From Diadophis punctatus similis (lineage: Eukaryota > Chordata > Lepidosauria > Squamata > Dipsadidae): a stretch of 64,000 nt of DNA. The number at the start of each line of letters is the position of its first letter. Positions within the stretch are counted from its first letter, which is position 1. The notes below the pieces were generated by a model. That model was not told the DNA's origin and did no database searches. It saw only the letters and a program-made list of their open reading frames with translations. The stretch spans positions 2,034,604 to 2,098,603 of the forward strand of contig JALIGW010000062.1 of NCBI GenBank assembly GCA_023053685.1. Direction: 5' to 3'. The translations under genes and the position numbers were made by a program. Below, one piece after another: positions 22,553-33,432 of this stretch.

Positions 22553-22685
22553 ATCATCATCCCCATCATCATCCATCCTAATTTCATAAAGATGGAATTA
22601 TGGGGTGCTAAGGAGTTTTTTAGAGTTTCAGGCAGGCTCCTTTATAAAGGCGTAAATATTTAATGGATATATCATTGGAATACAT

Positions 22686-23047
22686 CAGGGGTGTCAAACT
22701 CAAGGCCCGTGGGCCTGATTCGGCCTGCAGGGTGCTTAGATCTGACCCGTGGGGCCGACCTGGAGACAGCAAAGGACTGGCCTGCAGTGCCTCTGCCACC
22801 GAAAACGGACTGGCCCGCGGCCCTCCCGAGCTCCGTTTTCACTGGCAGAGGGTTGCAGGAGGCTATTGCAGCCGAAAATGGAGATTGGGAGCCCATTTTG
22901 CTGGCAGAGCATTCAGGCGACCACAGGTGCCCCCAACACGAGTGATGTCGAGCTGGCCACGCCCACCCTGGCCACACCCACCTCAGCCCCTTAAGTTTAA
23001 ACACAATCCAGATGTGGCCCTCAATTAAATCGAGTTTGACACCCCTG
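22686..23047. mobile_element. Non-autonomous hAT element, caggggtgtcaaactc family
   Basis: Terminal repeats caggggtgtcaaactc and gagtttgacacccctg flanked by an exact 8-bp duplication gaatacat (22678-22685 and 23048-23055). Interior GC-rich with ggcctgcagg and tggccacgcccaccc motifs. 362 bp, intact ends. Confidence 0.95.
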
Positions 23048-23055
23048 GAATACAT

Positions 23056-24045
23056 GAACTAACAGAGCCATTAAGTGTCATCTGAAATGACTTTTATGTC
23101 AAATTATATGCAAAAGAGTGTAAAAGGGTTTAGCAGTGGCCAATAACATTCTTCCAGGCAGATTTGGTAACTTTTTCCAGTGTTTCCTCCAGGAGCAGAA
23201 ACATGTGGATGCAAAACATCTGAAGTTTTTCAATTGCTCCATTAAATGCCCATCCTGAACTTTTGCCCTTTTGCAAATGTCATTGTTGTAGGATTTTTTT
23301 TTCATTTTGTTTTTAAATTCTCATTCATTTATAATTTGAAATTCTTGTTCTGAATTGTTTTCCTGAAACCCACTAATGGGTGATAGAAAGAACTGGTGCT
23401 TTGCCAAGATATGTCTTATGAGCCAGTTTGAGAGAGTGGAAGCCCAACGACTGATGGCTTTTTACCACGGAAAGATATTCTGTATAAATGGGGTGCGGGA
23501 AGGGAAAGGATGCCCCTGTTGAAGTTAGAATAAACTTATTCAGGTTTCCTGAAACTTATGAGATTGTGCATTCAGACAACCCTCAAAACCCTCATTTATT
23601 TCATTTCATTGGTTTTCTAACCAGAATTCTGGGCGATGTCCTGCAGTGGACATCCAGGCTCTCAGGGAAGAGCAAGTTGTAAAGTAGGATATCCTTATTT
23701 TGAGCTTATGGGGGCTGGTGCTTGTTCCAGTCAATTGTGCCATTTTCACAGATACCTCAGGTTACTGCAGATTTTAAACTTCTCTTTATGAAGGCAACTA
23801 AGCACAGAAGACATGGGCGAAAGGCAGCATGTCCGAAGGGCAGTAACCAAGGCTCTTGGTTTAAAAAAACAACTTATGGGGTATCATTGGATGCAGTGGT
23901 AGCTTCAGCCTGGGGAGAAATTACTGTGGGGAAAACATCTCAAAGGCCACCATGGTGGAGATGGGGCTGAATTGTTCAGATGGTGGTAGATGCCAGGACA
24001 GGACATCATGTTTTTAAATTACAAGGAAGTGTATTTTGCCTAGAT
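23056..24045. other. Unassigned intergenic stretch
   Basis: No TE or exon recognised. Short frames show no domain. Confidence 0.5.
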
Positions 24046-24453
24046 TAACAAGTCTCTTCTTGAAAGCCTCCAGGGATGAAGCTCCCACAACTTCCGAAGG
24101 CAACTTCTGTTCCATGAGTTGATTGCTCTCGCTGTCAGAAAATTTCTCCTTATTTCCAGGTTGAATCTCTCCTTGTTCAGTTTCCATCCATTGTTCCTTG
24201 TCTGGCCTTTGGGAACTTTGGAAAATAGCTTGACCCCCTCCTCTCTGTGGCAGACCTTCAAATATTGGAAGACTGCTATCCTGTCTCCCCTGGTCCTTCT
24301 CTTCACTAGACTAGCCATGCCCAGTTCCTGCAACCGTTCACATCGTATGTTTTAGCCTCCAGTCCCCTAATCTTCTTGGTTGCTCTTCTCTGCACTTCTT
24401 CTAGAGTCTCAACGTCTTTTTTATAGTGTGGAGACCAAAACTGGATGCAGTAC
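24046..24453 (-). mobile_element. CR1 LINE 3' part of ORF2
   Basis: Minus strand: RRATKKIRGLEAKTYDVN, ASLVKRRTRGDRIAVFQYLK, FNLEIRRNFLTARAINSWNR. The terminal 3'UTR is missing, with the truncation at about 24046. Confidence 0.88.
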
Positions 24454-24554
24454 GCTAGGAAGATAGATATCAGGAAGGATCCACTCCTAGAACAGATGGT
24501 CAAGGGAAGGGGAGGGGGATCACCTTCCCAGAAGGTGCTGAAGTAGAAGCTGGA

Positions 24555-24640
24555 TGGAGATGCAGTAGAACGGATTCTTGCTCTGGACAAGAGGTTGAAC
24601 AAGATGGTCTCTGAGGCCCGTTCCATTTGGAGGTTCCATT
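24555..24640 (+). mobile_element. Possible diverged CR1 3' fragment
   Basis: ggattcttgctctgg, aggttgaacaagatggtctc and tgaggcccgttcca resemble an older CR1 3'UTR. Confidence 0.35.
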
Positions 24641-24786
24641 TGAGAAGCAGCGTATCTGCAGCCTCCATCTTTCACATCAGGATTTCACCAATGGTGAGGT
24701 ATCCCCCAAAGTGTGCAGGGCCAGTTTATCTGCGGGATGCCATTACTCGTCCTACCAGTTCAAAAAGGGTGGGCATGCTCCTAGCC

Positions 24787-25819
24787 CAAGGTGACCAGAC
24801 GTCCCGCTTTTGGCGGGACAGTCCCGATTTTTAATAATTTGTCCTGCGTCCCGCAGCGTTTTTAAAAAGTCCCGATAAACGGATGCCTTTCCTTGCTTTT
24901 CTTCCCAAACCTCTTCCTTCTCCGTGTACATCGGATGGATGGATGGATGGATGGATCCATTCTCGGTTGCCGGTGCCTCACTGAGGGGGGGAGGGGGATC
25001 CTGTCTGAGCCAGGGTTTGAAGAGGGGGGGAGGAAAACAGCAAGGGGAGGGGCAAATGTGCTGCAGCCACGTGATGCAAGAAGGGGGGGCTGCTGCGAAA
25101 TGATGCGGGTCTAGGCGGGGGGCGGGGTTAGGAGGAGGAGGAGGCGGTCTTGGGCAGGAGGAAAGAGAAAGAAAAAGAAAGAGCTCGCACTGTCACTCGC
25201 CGGGGTTTCTATCAAGAGGTGGGCTGTGGAGCTGCAGAAAACTAGAGTGGCGGCGGCGGTGGCGGCAGCCGCATCTCTGCAGGCTTCAGCGGTTATCCCT
25301 TAAGGCTATGGGTTACGGGTGCCTTGCAGGGGTGAAATCCTCCCGGTTCGCTCTTACCTGTCAGTCGCTGCAGAGCCGATGGAGCCGGTGACGGTCGCGG
25401 TGCGGGGCTGCCCCCGCCCGCTTCCCCCACCCGCCTGGATGCCGCCATTTGAGTTCTTTTGCCCTCTGCGCATGCGCAAAGTGTTCTGCAGCCCCACGCC
25501 GTGAACGCCACCAGCTCCATCGGCTCTGTGGCGACCGACAGGTAAGAGCGAACCGGGAGGATTTCACTCATGGTGCCTTGTCTTTTTCTATAGCGAAGAG
25601 CATTTTAAAAGAAAATGACAACTTGGTCTTAAGTTGTGGTGAGTCCTTTTTTGAAGTCCGGACTGCCCCTTTCAAAGGCTCTTCTGCTCGGACTCGGTGT
25701 AAATCTGTAGACTGTCACAGACAGGTATTTGGGGGGGGGGGGTTTAAAATTTTTTTAATCAAGAACACCCCCCGGTCAATGATGTCCCGCTTTACCAATG
25801 TCAAAATCTGGTCACCTTA
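24787..25819. mobile_element. hAT-like element, taaggtgacc family (1.03 kb), carrying a nested hAT
   Basis: Ends caaggtgaccagacgtcccg and ctggtcacctta with 8-bp duplication tcctagcc (24779-24786 and 25820-25827). Right-terminal ~55 bp (ccccggtcaatg, atgtcccgctttacc) match 17112-20675. Contains a GGAT repeat (24932-24957), a GGC-rich tract and a second hAT at 25327-25572. Confidence 0.9.
25327..25572. mobile_element. Foldback hAT element, caggggtgaaatcc family
   Basis: Long inverted arms starting caggggtgaaatcctcccgg and ending ccgggaggatttcactcatg, 8-bp duplication gtgccttg (25319-25326 and 25573-25580). The centre carries gccgccatttgagttctttt and gccctctgcgcatgcgca, also found in two other families. 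Confidence 0.92.
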
Positions 25820-26059
25820 TCCTAGCCCTTTCCTTTAAACGTGGACATCTTTTGGGACCTAGGAAGTGTAACCTTTCCGTGGCAGACCTGACGCACAGAA
25901 CGGCCTCCCCCTTCAAGTTTGGCAGGCCCCCACTCTCCTCGCCTTCCCAAAAGCTCTGGAGGACTGGCTTTTCCCCCAAACCCTGGGTTAGGATGAGGGG
26001 GACAAGAGGACCTAAAGAAGGACTGGTTGCCTGTGGAAGCTTAAATTGGGTGCCAAGTT

Positions 26060-26190
26060 TTCAATGCTTATGGTTTTACTAGATCTATTTATTATGATGT
26101 CTTATCATTAATGTTATTTCAAGTCTTGATTGGGAGCTGCCCAGAGCTCGATATAAGATGGGCTGCTACATAAATGTTTTAAATAAATGG
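26060..26190 (+). mobile_element. LINE-type 3' tail, family unassigned
   Basis: gattgggagctgcccagagc, ataagatgggctgctacata and aaataaatgg resemble the gccgcccagag tails of reptile retroposons. Confidence 0.45.
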
Positions 26191-26807
26191 ACAAACAAAC
26201 TCCCATGGCCTCTCCTCAAGGCCCGAAGAGCGAAGTGCACTCGGTAACTGGGACTTGGCAGAACGAGATCCTTGTGGAACAACGACGTCATCTTTTCCAG
26301 CTCCACTGAAACCGAGGAGAGGATGGGGAGAGGAGAAATCCAGCCACATCTGTCAAAGATTAAAAATGGCCCCAAATCAAGCTGGAAAAGTCATTTGCAA
26401 AGCCCTTTCCAAGGGTTGCCTCACAAAGAGGAAAGATGAATGAAAAAGGAGAATCGCTGGGACTCCAGATGACAAGAGGCTTGGCCAGGCTGTGGCGGAG
26501 AGGATCCCTCTTCGGCCTCGTGGTGGTTGAAGTTTCTCCGCTTGGTTGTTTCCCGTCAGAATGACAATGCACAAGGAGGGTTAGCGATGTACAGCGACAG
26601 CCTGGGACAATTTTGTGCAGCAAGAGGTCTCCTTCCCTGTCCTGGAAAGGGGCCCAACACAAGCTGCTCTCTCAGAGCCGAGCTCAGAACATGTCAGCTG
26701 CTGCTAGTATAGATTAATGAAGTCCCCCCTCCAATCCAGGATTTGAGTCAGATACCTTGGCCTGCCTGTCTCTGTAGCAGTTCCTCCACATTCACTGGAC
26801 TTAGTTC
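26191..26807. other. Unassigned intergenic stretch
   Basis: GC-moderate, single-copy-looking; open frames lack any domain signature. Confidence 0.45.
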
Positions 26808-26815
26808 TCCTAGAA

Positions 26816-27251
26816 CAGTGATGGCGAACCTATGGCACGGGTGCCACAGGTGGCACGCGGAGCCATATCTGCTGGCACACAAGCCATTGCCTAGCTCAGC
26901 TCCAGCGCGCATGTGCGTGCCGGCCAGCTGATTTTTGGCTCGCACGGAGGCTCTGGGAGGGCGTTTTTGGCTTCCAGAGGGCCTCCGGGGGGACTGGGAA
27001 GGGTGTTTTTGCCCTCCCCAGGCTCCAGGGAAGCCTCTGGAGCCTGGGGAGGATGAAAAATGGGCCTACCAGGCCCACCAGAAGTTGGGAAATGGGCAAT
27101 TTCTGGCCTCCAGAGGGCCTTCAGGGGAGTGGAGGGCGGCCGTTTTCGCCCTCCCCAAACATTGAATTATGGGTGTGGGCACTTGAGCATGCGCGATAGC
27201 ATGCGTGCATGCACTTTCGGCACCCAAGGGAAAAAAGGTTCGCCATCACTG
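26816..27251. mobile_element. Non-autonomous hAT element, gtgatggcgaacc family
   Basis: Ends cagtgatggcgaacctatgg and ggttcgccatcactg; 8-bp tcctagaa at 26808-26815 and 27252-27259. Interior has agctccagcgcgcatgtgcg and foldback cctccggg / ggcttccag modules. It abuts a second hAT element that uses the same target octamer. Confidence 0.93.
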
Positions 27252-27259
27252 TCCTAGAA

Positions 27260-29446
27260 CAAGGGTGTCAAACTCAAAATGGAAAGAGGGACACATAACT
27301 AAGGCAGAATATCAGCAGATAGCAAAGACAAAGTCAGGAAAGCAAAGGCCCAGAATGAACAAAGACTTGCAACAAAAGTAAAAAATAATAAAAAAAGTTT
27401 ATTCCAACATATAAATAACAAGAAAAAAATCAAGGAATCAGTTGGTCCACTAAAGAGAGAAGACTGCAAGGAAGTAACAGGCAATAGAGAGAAAGCAGAG
27501 CTGCTTAACTCATTCTTTGCATCGGTCTTCATGCAATAAGAAACTATAGCCCAAGCTACCAGAAACATAACTGTAAAAACAGACTGGAAACAAAAGTTAA
27601 AATAAGCAAAAATATAGTAAGAGAACACCTGTCTGATCTTGATGAATACAAATTACCAGGACCGGAAGGATTAAATCCAGGAGTTCTAAAGGAGCTGGCA
27701 GATGTCATCTCAGAACCACTGCACCACATCTTTCAAAAATCCTGGCATACTGGGGAACTACCAGAGGACTGGAAAAGAGCTGATGTGGTTCCCATCTTCA
27801 AAAAAGGGGAAAAAACAGACCCAGGAAACTGCAGACCAATCAGCCTAACATCAATACCCAGGAAGATACTGGAAAAGATAATAAAAAAACAGATCTGCCA
27901 TCACCTAGAAACGAGTAAAGTAATAACTAGCAGCCAGCATGGGTTTGTTAAAAACAGATCATGCCAAACTAATCTTATTTCATTCTTCAACACAGTGACT
28001 AAATTAGTAGACCAGTGAAATACTGTGGAAATAATATACTTAGACTTCAGCAAGGCATTTGACAAAGTAGACCACAACCTACTTCTTCGTAAGCTAGAAA
28101 AAAGTGGGATAGACAGCTTCACCACCAGATGGAGTCACAACTGGCTGACTAACCATACTCAACGAGTAGTCTTAATGGGTCTAAGTCCACATGGAGAGAA
28201 GTAAGCAGTGAGGTACCACAAAGTTCCGTCTTAGGCCCAGTATTCTTCAACATCTTCATAAACGACTTAGATGAGGGAATAGAAGGGGAACTTACCAAAT
28301 TTGCAGATGATATTAAGCTGGCAGGAATAGCTAACACCCTGGAAGATAGGCTCAAGATCCAGATGGATCTTGACAGACTTGAACACTGGGCCCTATCTAA
28401 CAAAATGAAATTCAATGTAGAGAAAAGTAAAGTCCTACAGTTAGGTAAGAAAAACCAAAAGCATACAAGTAAACTGTGAGAGGGATCTTGGAGTCTTAGT
28501 GGACAACCAGCTAAATATGAGCAGTGTGCAGCAGCAGCCAAAAAAGCCAATGCAATCCTAACTTACATTAACAGAGGGATACAATCAAGATCAAGTGATA
28601 CTAATACCACTCTATAAAGCCTTAATTAGACGACACCTACAGTACTGCATCTAGTTTTGGTCACAACACTATAAAAAAGATGTTGAGACTCTAGAAAAAG
28701 TGCAGAGGAGAGCAACCAGGATGAATAGGGGACTGGAGACTAAAACATATGAAGAACGGTTACAGGAACTGGGCATGGCTAGTCTAGAGAAGAGAAGGAC
28801 CAGGGCAGACATGATAGCAGTGTTCCAATATTTGAGGGGCTGCCAAAGCACCTGAAGGCCAGACAAGAAATAATGGATGGAAACTGATCAAGGAGAGATT
28901 CAACCTAGAAATAAGGAGGAACTTCCTGACAGTGAGAACAATCAACCAATGGAACAGAAGTTGCCTTCGGAAGTTGTGGGAGCTTCATCACTTGAGACTT
29001 TCAAGAAGAGATTGGACTGCCATTTGTCAGAAGTGGTGTAGGGTCTCCTGCTTGAGCGGGGTTGTTGGACTAGATGACCTATAAGGTCCCTTCCAACTCT
29101 GTTAATCTATTAATCTGCCATGGGGCCGGATCTGGCCTGCAGGCTGCTTAGATCTGGCCCACGGGGCCGCCCTGGAAACAGCAAACGACCAGCCCGTGGT
29201 GTCTCTGCCAGTAAAAACGGAGCTCAGGAGCGGCCCTCCCAAACTCCATTTTTGCTGGCAGAGGGTTGCAGGAGGCTGTCACAGCCGAAAATGGAGCTCA
29301 CACGCCCGTTTTCGCTGGCAGAGCGCTCGGGCCACCACAGGCACCCCCGACATGAGTGATTTTGAGCCGGCCATGCCCCCCTGCCCCCCCTGAGGTCAAA
29401 CACAATCCTGATGCGGCCCTCAATGAAATCGAGTCTGAGACCCCTG
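27260..29446. mobile_element. hAT element (caggggtgtcaaactc family) split by CR1
   Basis: Left end caagggtgtcaaactcaa (27260-27277) and right part from about 29118 (ggggccggatctggcctg) to gagacccctg, with tcctagaa at 29447-29454 and 27252-27259. Aligns with 22686-23047; the CR1 sits about 18 bp from the left terminus. Confidence 0.9.
27278..29117 (+). mobile_element. CR1 LINE, RT plus 3'UTR, 5'-truncated
   Basis: The longest contiguous plus-strand CR1. It covers the linker, VISEPLHHIFQKSWHTGELP, ADVVPIFKKGEKTDPGNCRP, HHLETSKVITSSQHGFVKNR, a stop at about 28017, IYLDFSKAFDKVDHNLLL, and the catalytic KFADDIKLAGIA (around 28300-28335), then QRRATRMNRGLETKTYEERL and an intact 3'UTR. Several stops and frameshifts and a deletion near 28470 make it inactive. 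Inserted into a hAT element. Confidence 0.93.
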
Positions 29447-29454
29447 TCCTAGAA

Positions 29455-29984
29455 GTATCCATAAAACATGGAGCCCATTCTCGTTGGGCAAAAGACACCA
29501 CTCATTTCTGCAACCAAGAAGTTCAGTCACCGAGTTCTTGGAGGTCTGCGTTCCTTGGTGACCTTCTGCAGCATTGACGGAGGCTGCCTTGGATCGTTCT
29601 GCAATTAAGTTTTGGCTTTAAGTCACAATTCAAGAATGTATTTGACAAGTACAATAGCATACATTTATGAAGTTGTTACTCTTAATTCTATCCCAATAAT
29701 CCTGAGAAAATATTTTCCTCCAGTGAAGGATTATGGTAGACCAGATTTATTTTTTTAAAAAAACTTCCTTACTGATTGGAGTTGTTGGAGTTGCCTTTGG
29801 CATCTACTCACAGGTGGGACTCCCAAACCGGCCACCAAACCATCCCATCCCCTTCACTAGCACATCTGCAAAGCACAGCTGAGAAATACTGCCTGCATTT
29901 TTTAAAAGTCTTTTTAGAATTCTGCAGATATTTTGCATGAGAAGTCCTAAATTGGCAAAGTTCAGGGTATTTCTCTTTTTCTTT
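29455..29984. other. Unassigned intergenic stretch
   Basis: No exon or TE recognised. Confidence 0.45.
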
Positions 29985-30405
29985 CTAATAGTTTTATTAA
30001 AGATTACATTATACATGTAAAATTTCTACAACTACAGAGAAAAGAAATCCAAGAAGAAAAGTCAAAAAATAAAAAGAGCAGAAAAAAGAAGAAAAAGATA
30101 AAAATAGAAAAAGGAACCACCCCTTTCATTCCCAGCAAATATAATAAACATTAAAAATGTATTACTCTCTTAAAATAAAAGGAAAAATCCCCTCATTCCA
30201 TATCTCACCCCAAGTTTTATAAACCCATTTCTAAAATCTCCCTATTAAAGAATAAAAATCCAGTAAGGGTTATCAGATATAACAATATAAACATTGCAAA
30301 TTGTATCTGTTACACCCAATCTGAATCCTTCCTTTCCTTTTAAACAAATTCCCCACTTCTTCTCTTCATATAATCAAAATTTATTTCCACCCAGAAAACA
30401 ATTAA
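29985..30405 (-). mobile_element. Possible L1 LINE 3'UTR fragment
   Basis: On plus it begins ttttattaaagattacatta and runs into A-rich and then T/C-rich sequence, a composition seen in reptile L1 3' regions read on the minus strand. No coding sequence supports it. Confidence 0.35.
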
Positions 30406-30446
30406 AAAGGGCATTTTTGAGCTAAATGGCAATTACAGTATCTATG

Positions 30447-30679
30447 TGTCAGAGAGAGACTGCCGAGCTGGCGGGAGGAGTCAAGCAGGGAATTAGTCAG
30501 GAATCCTTACACAGGCACAAGAAAGCAAAGTCCAACCTCCCTTGATTGCTGTTGAGCCTACTCTAGTTCTGGCTCACATATAAACTGTCAGTTGAAGAGG
30601 ATTCCTGTGAAATAGGCATGAGCAATAAAGTAGCTAACTAGACCTCTTCACATCTGGATCTCATTGCTCACGCCTGACA
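30447..30679 (+). mobile_element. Compact solo LTR
   Basis: Begins TGTCAG and ends CTGACA, an inverted hexamer, with a near 5-bp duplication ctatg (30442-30446) / ttatg (30680-30684). Plus-sense TATA-like acatataaac (about 30577) and polyadenylation-like caataaag (about 30625) are in order. No internal retroelement genes adjoin it. Confidence 0.6.
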
Positions 30680-30955
30680 TTATGTGTATATGTATTATTT
30701 GTCCTGCTATTTGGATCAAGATGGAATCTGGGAAGAGAGAATGAGGCTGACTATGTGCACCTCTCCCTCACTTTAATCCAATTCACGCGCAAGTCTTGAC
30801 ATCCCCCCCAATTGATAGATGTCAAGGTCCTCTTTGAATACGATGGATGAACATCATCATCATGTATTATTTAGTAGACTTCTAAAGTCTTCCACTCACC
30901 AAACAGCATCAGACAGCTTACATAGCTAAAAACAATAAAAATAAAATAGAGAATA

Positions 30956-31647
30956 CCATATTTTTCGGAGTAGAAGACGCACCTTTTTGCCCCTAAAACG
31001 AGGGTGGAAATGTCGGTGCGTCTTATACACTGAATACAACCATTATTGGCCTCCCGAAGCCCCACCCCTGCATCCCATTTTTGCGAAAAATGGGCCGTTT
31101 TTCGCCAAAACGGGGGTGTTTTTGCCTTCCCCCACCCCCTAGGAGTGCTCTGCAGGCTTCCCAAATCTTCTGCAGGCCTCATTTTTGCAAAATAACAGCC
31201 GAAAAATGGGCCGAAAAACGGCTGAAAAACGGGCTGTTTTTCACAAAAAAAGGGGTGTTTTTGCCTTCTAATTACCCCATCTAGCATGACTGGAGGAGGA
31301 ATTCTGGGAGTTGAAGTCCACTAGTCTTAAAGCTGTCAAGTTTGAAGACCCCTGGGTTAGGGGTTAGGGGTGCAAGGGTCTTCAAATTTGGCAAGTTTAA
31401 GACTTGTGGACTTCAACTCCCATTCCTGAGCTAGCATGACTGGAGGAGGAATTCTGGGAGTTGAAGTCCACTAGTCTTAAAGCTGTCAAGTTTGAAGTTT
31501 GTAAAAAGTGTACATGGTTGTAAAAAGTATTCTGATATACTGGTATTTTATTAAATAATATATTACTACACCATTTGGTTCAGAATATTTTTTTCCTTGT
31601 TTTCCTCCTCTACAATCTAGGTGCGTCTTATACTCCGAAAAATACGG
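30956..31647. mobile_element. TIR DNA transposon with TA target, inactive
   Basis: Left ccatatttttcggag ... agacgcacct and right aggtgcgtcttatactccga ... aaatacgg are inverted repeats, bounded by TA. Interior holds GC-rich dyads (gccgtttttcgcc) and a duplicated block. Superfamily not assigned; TA fits Tc1/mariner-like elements. Confidence 0.65.
31281..31497. repeat. 67-bp direct repeat with an inverted copy between
   Basis: 31281-31347 and 31431-31497 look identical (ctagcatgactggaggagg ...), 150 bp apart; 31370-31425 is largely their reverse complement (acttgtggacttcaactccc). The family resembles short hAT-like elements ending in gacttcaactcccagaattc. Confidence 0.85.
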
Positions 31648-31649
31648 TA

Positions 31650-32230
31650 GTTAGATTTTAAATAATCAAACATGATCTTTAGTGGCAGATTTCATTAGAA
31701 CTAGTTCTAATCCTCCCTTAGGCATGAAAACTTTCTGGGTGACTATGGGTCTATCACCAGGAGACTCTTGAGTTCCAATCCCGCCTTAGTACTTTTTGAT
31801 TGGGGATGTGAAACTTGGAAATGTTTTCTCAGATTAATGTGAGATACCAGAATTAGGCATTCCTAGAGTGTGAGATGGCTGTGTGGTGTGATGGAGGAAA
31901 GTGAAATTGTGTGAAAACGCCTGTTCCATATTGGGCAAAGCCATAAGTCTCTTCAGCCTTCAGCTTGTGGGAGAACCAGAGGTATTTGTGTGTTCATTGT
32001 GAATGTTAGACTGATGTTGGTCTGATCCGTCAAAGCTTTTCTGATCTCCTTAAAATGGAATTTGCACAGGGATTCTTTTCACAGTTAGGAGTCATTCTGA
32101 AACCTAAACATTGATTACTAATCGATCAGCAATTTATGTGGTTGGAAAGCAGAATACCTCCCATGGGTGCCTCTTCCTAGAAACCTAGAAGTCCCCACCC
32201 TTATTCACCCTCACCATAGTTATTCTCTCC
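31650..32230. other. Unassigned stretch beside the TA element
   Basis: No coding or TE signature; may belong to a larger copy of the element whose right end is at 32699. Confidence 0.4.
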
Positions 32231-32299
32231 AAAGAATGTTTTTCCAGCCCTAAGTCTTTGTAGGGTTTTTTTTCATTGCTCTACTTGCTCCAAAGAAGT

Positions 32300-32590
32300 T
32301 TTTTTCTAGCCCTAACCAGGTGCTAACAATCTTCCCAGCTCTTACTGGCTTGCAGGCTCTTTCATTGTTACTCTCTCAGAAGAAGGTTTTTTTTAAGTCC
32401 TAACCAAGAGATAAAATAATGTGCTGAAGCTGCTCTGAATACATTTTTTTCTAGCCCTAACTAGATGCTAACGATCTTCCCAGCTCTTACTGGCTTGCAG
32501 GCTCTTTCATTGTTACTCTCTCAGAAGAAGGTTTTTTTAAGTCCTAACCAGGGGATAAAATAATGTGCTGAAGCTGACCAGACTAAGGAC
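32300..32590. repeat. 145-bp tandem duplication
   Basis: Two copies of a block starting ttttttctagccctaac and running through cttactggcttgcaggctct to aataatgtgctgaagctg, offset 145 bp, about 95% alike by eye. A further decayed copy of the start lies near 32230. Confidence 0.85.
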
Positions 32591-32639
32591 GCTAGCCAGA
32601 TGAATACCTGGTAGGCAGATTGTTTTCCCCTATTTTCCT

Positions 32640-32699
32640 CCCCAAAAACTAAGGTACGTCTTATACTCCGGTGCGTCTTATACTCCGAAAAATATGGTA
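32640..32699. mobile_element. Second right terminus of the ccgaaaaat TIR element
   Basis: acgtcttatactccg followed by gtgcgtcttatactccgaaa and aatatggta: the terminal motif occurs twice in tandem before a TA. The partner left end is not seen nearer than 30956. Confidence 0.55.
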
Positions 32700-32873
32700 A
32701 ATAAGGATCAAGAAATATAATTCTACCAAAGCTATTAAAGCTAGGAAGAATTCATCTTCCTCTGTCGGTTACCTTCGTTAACAAAAACATCAGATAAAAT
32801 AAATGCCCTCTGCAAATTCACCACAAAGTTTTCTTTGTTATCATTCAGTTGGAAGGCCAAAATAATTGATGCA

Positions 32874-33093
32874 TTTACACATACAGCTAGTCCTATTTTA
32901 ACGACTACCACTTTTAGTGTCCGTTTGCAGTTATGGCAGCCAAAAAAAGTAACTTTGTGACCAATCCTCCCATTTATGACCTTTGCTGGTAAGAACCATA
33001 AGCACAGTTGGGGTTTTATTTAGTAACCGCTTGGCCTAACAACTTAGTTGCCAGCCGCAATTGTGGTTGCTAAATGAGGACGACTTGTATCTA
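32874..33093. mobile_element. Short TIR element (tacaggtagtcc-like), diverged
   Basis: acagctagtcctattttaac and aatgaggacgacttgtat are imperfect inverted ends, with interior atttatgacctttgctgg like the element at 57378-57992. Confidence 0.5.
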
Positions 33094-33175
33094 AATCCAA
33101 ACAAACAATATTTTCTTAGTTACATGGTAAAATCTATGAAAAAGCGAGAGATTTACTTCAAAAGTTGCTTTAGAT

Positions 33176-33432
33176 CAGGGGTGTCAAACACAAGATCTAC
33201 AACGTCCTGGAAAATGTAAGGAGTCGGCGCACATTGCTTCGGCCCGGTCTACCCAATGCAAAGAGGAAACATGCCAGCAGTTTGAGGAGTGGCGTCAAGC
33301 TGGCCACGCCCACCCAGTTGGTCACACCCACCCTGTTGGTCACGCCCACCCAGTCAGTTACACCCACCCAGCCCCCCAAGGTCAACCACAGCCCTGATGC
33401 GGCCCTCTATGGAATTGAGTTTGATACCCCTG
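33176..33432. mobile_element. hAT element, caggggtgtcaaac family, with internal minisatellite
   Basis: Ends caggggtgtcaaacacaag and gagtttgatacccctg; flanks gctttagat / gcttagat give an imperfect target duplication. At 33301-33371 four 17-bp units of ttggtcacgcccaccca type are tandem. Confidence 0.85.

Noticed and set aside
31353..31370. Telomere-like ggttaggggttagggg
   Set aside because: Two imperfect units between inverted repeats; too short and of the wrong unit (TTAGGGG) for an interstitial telomere.
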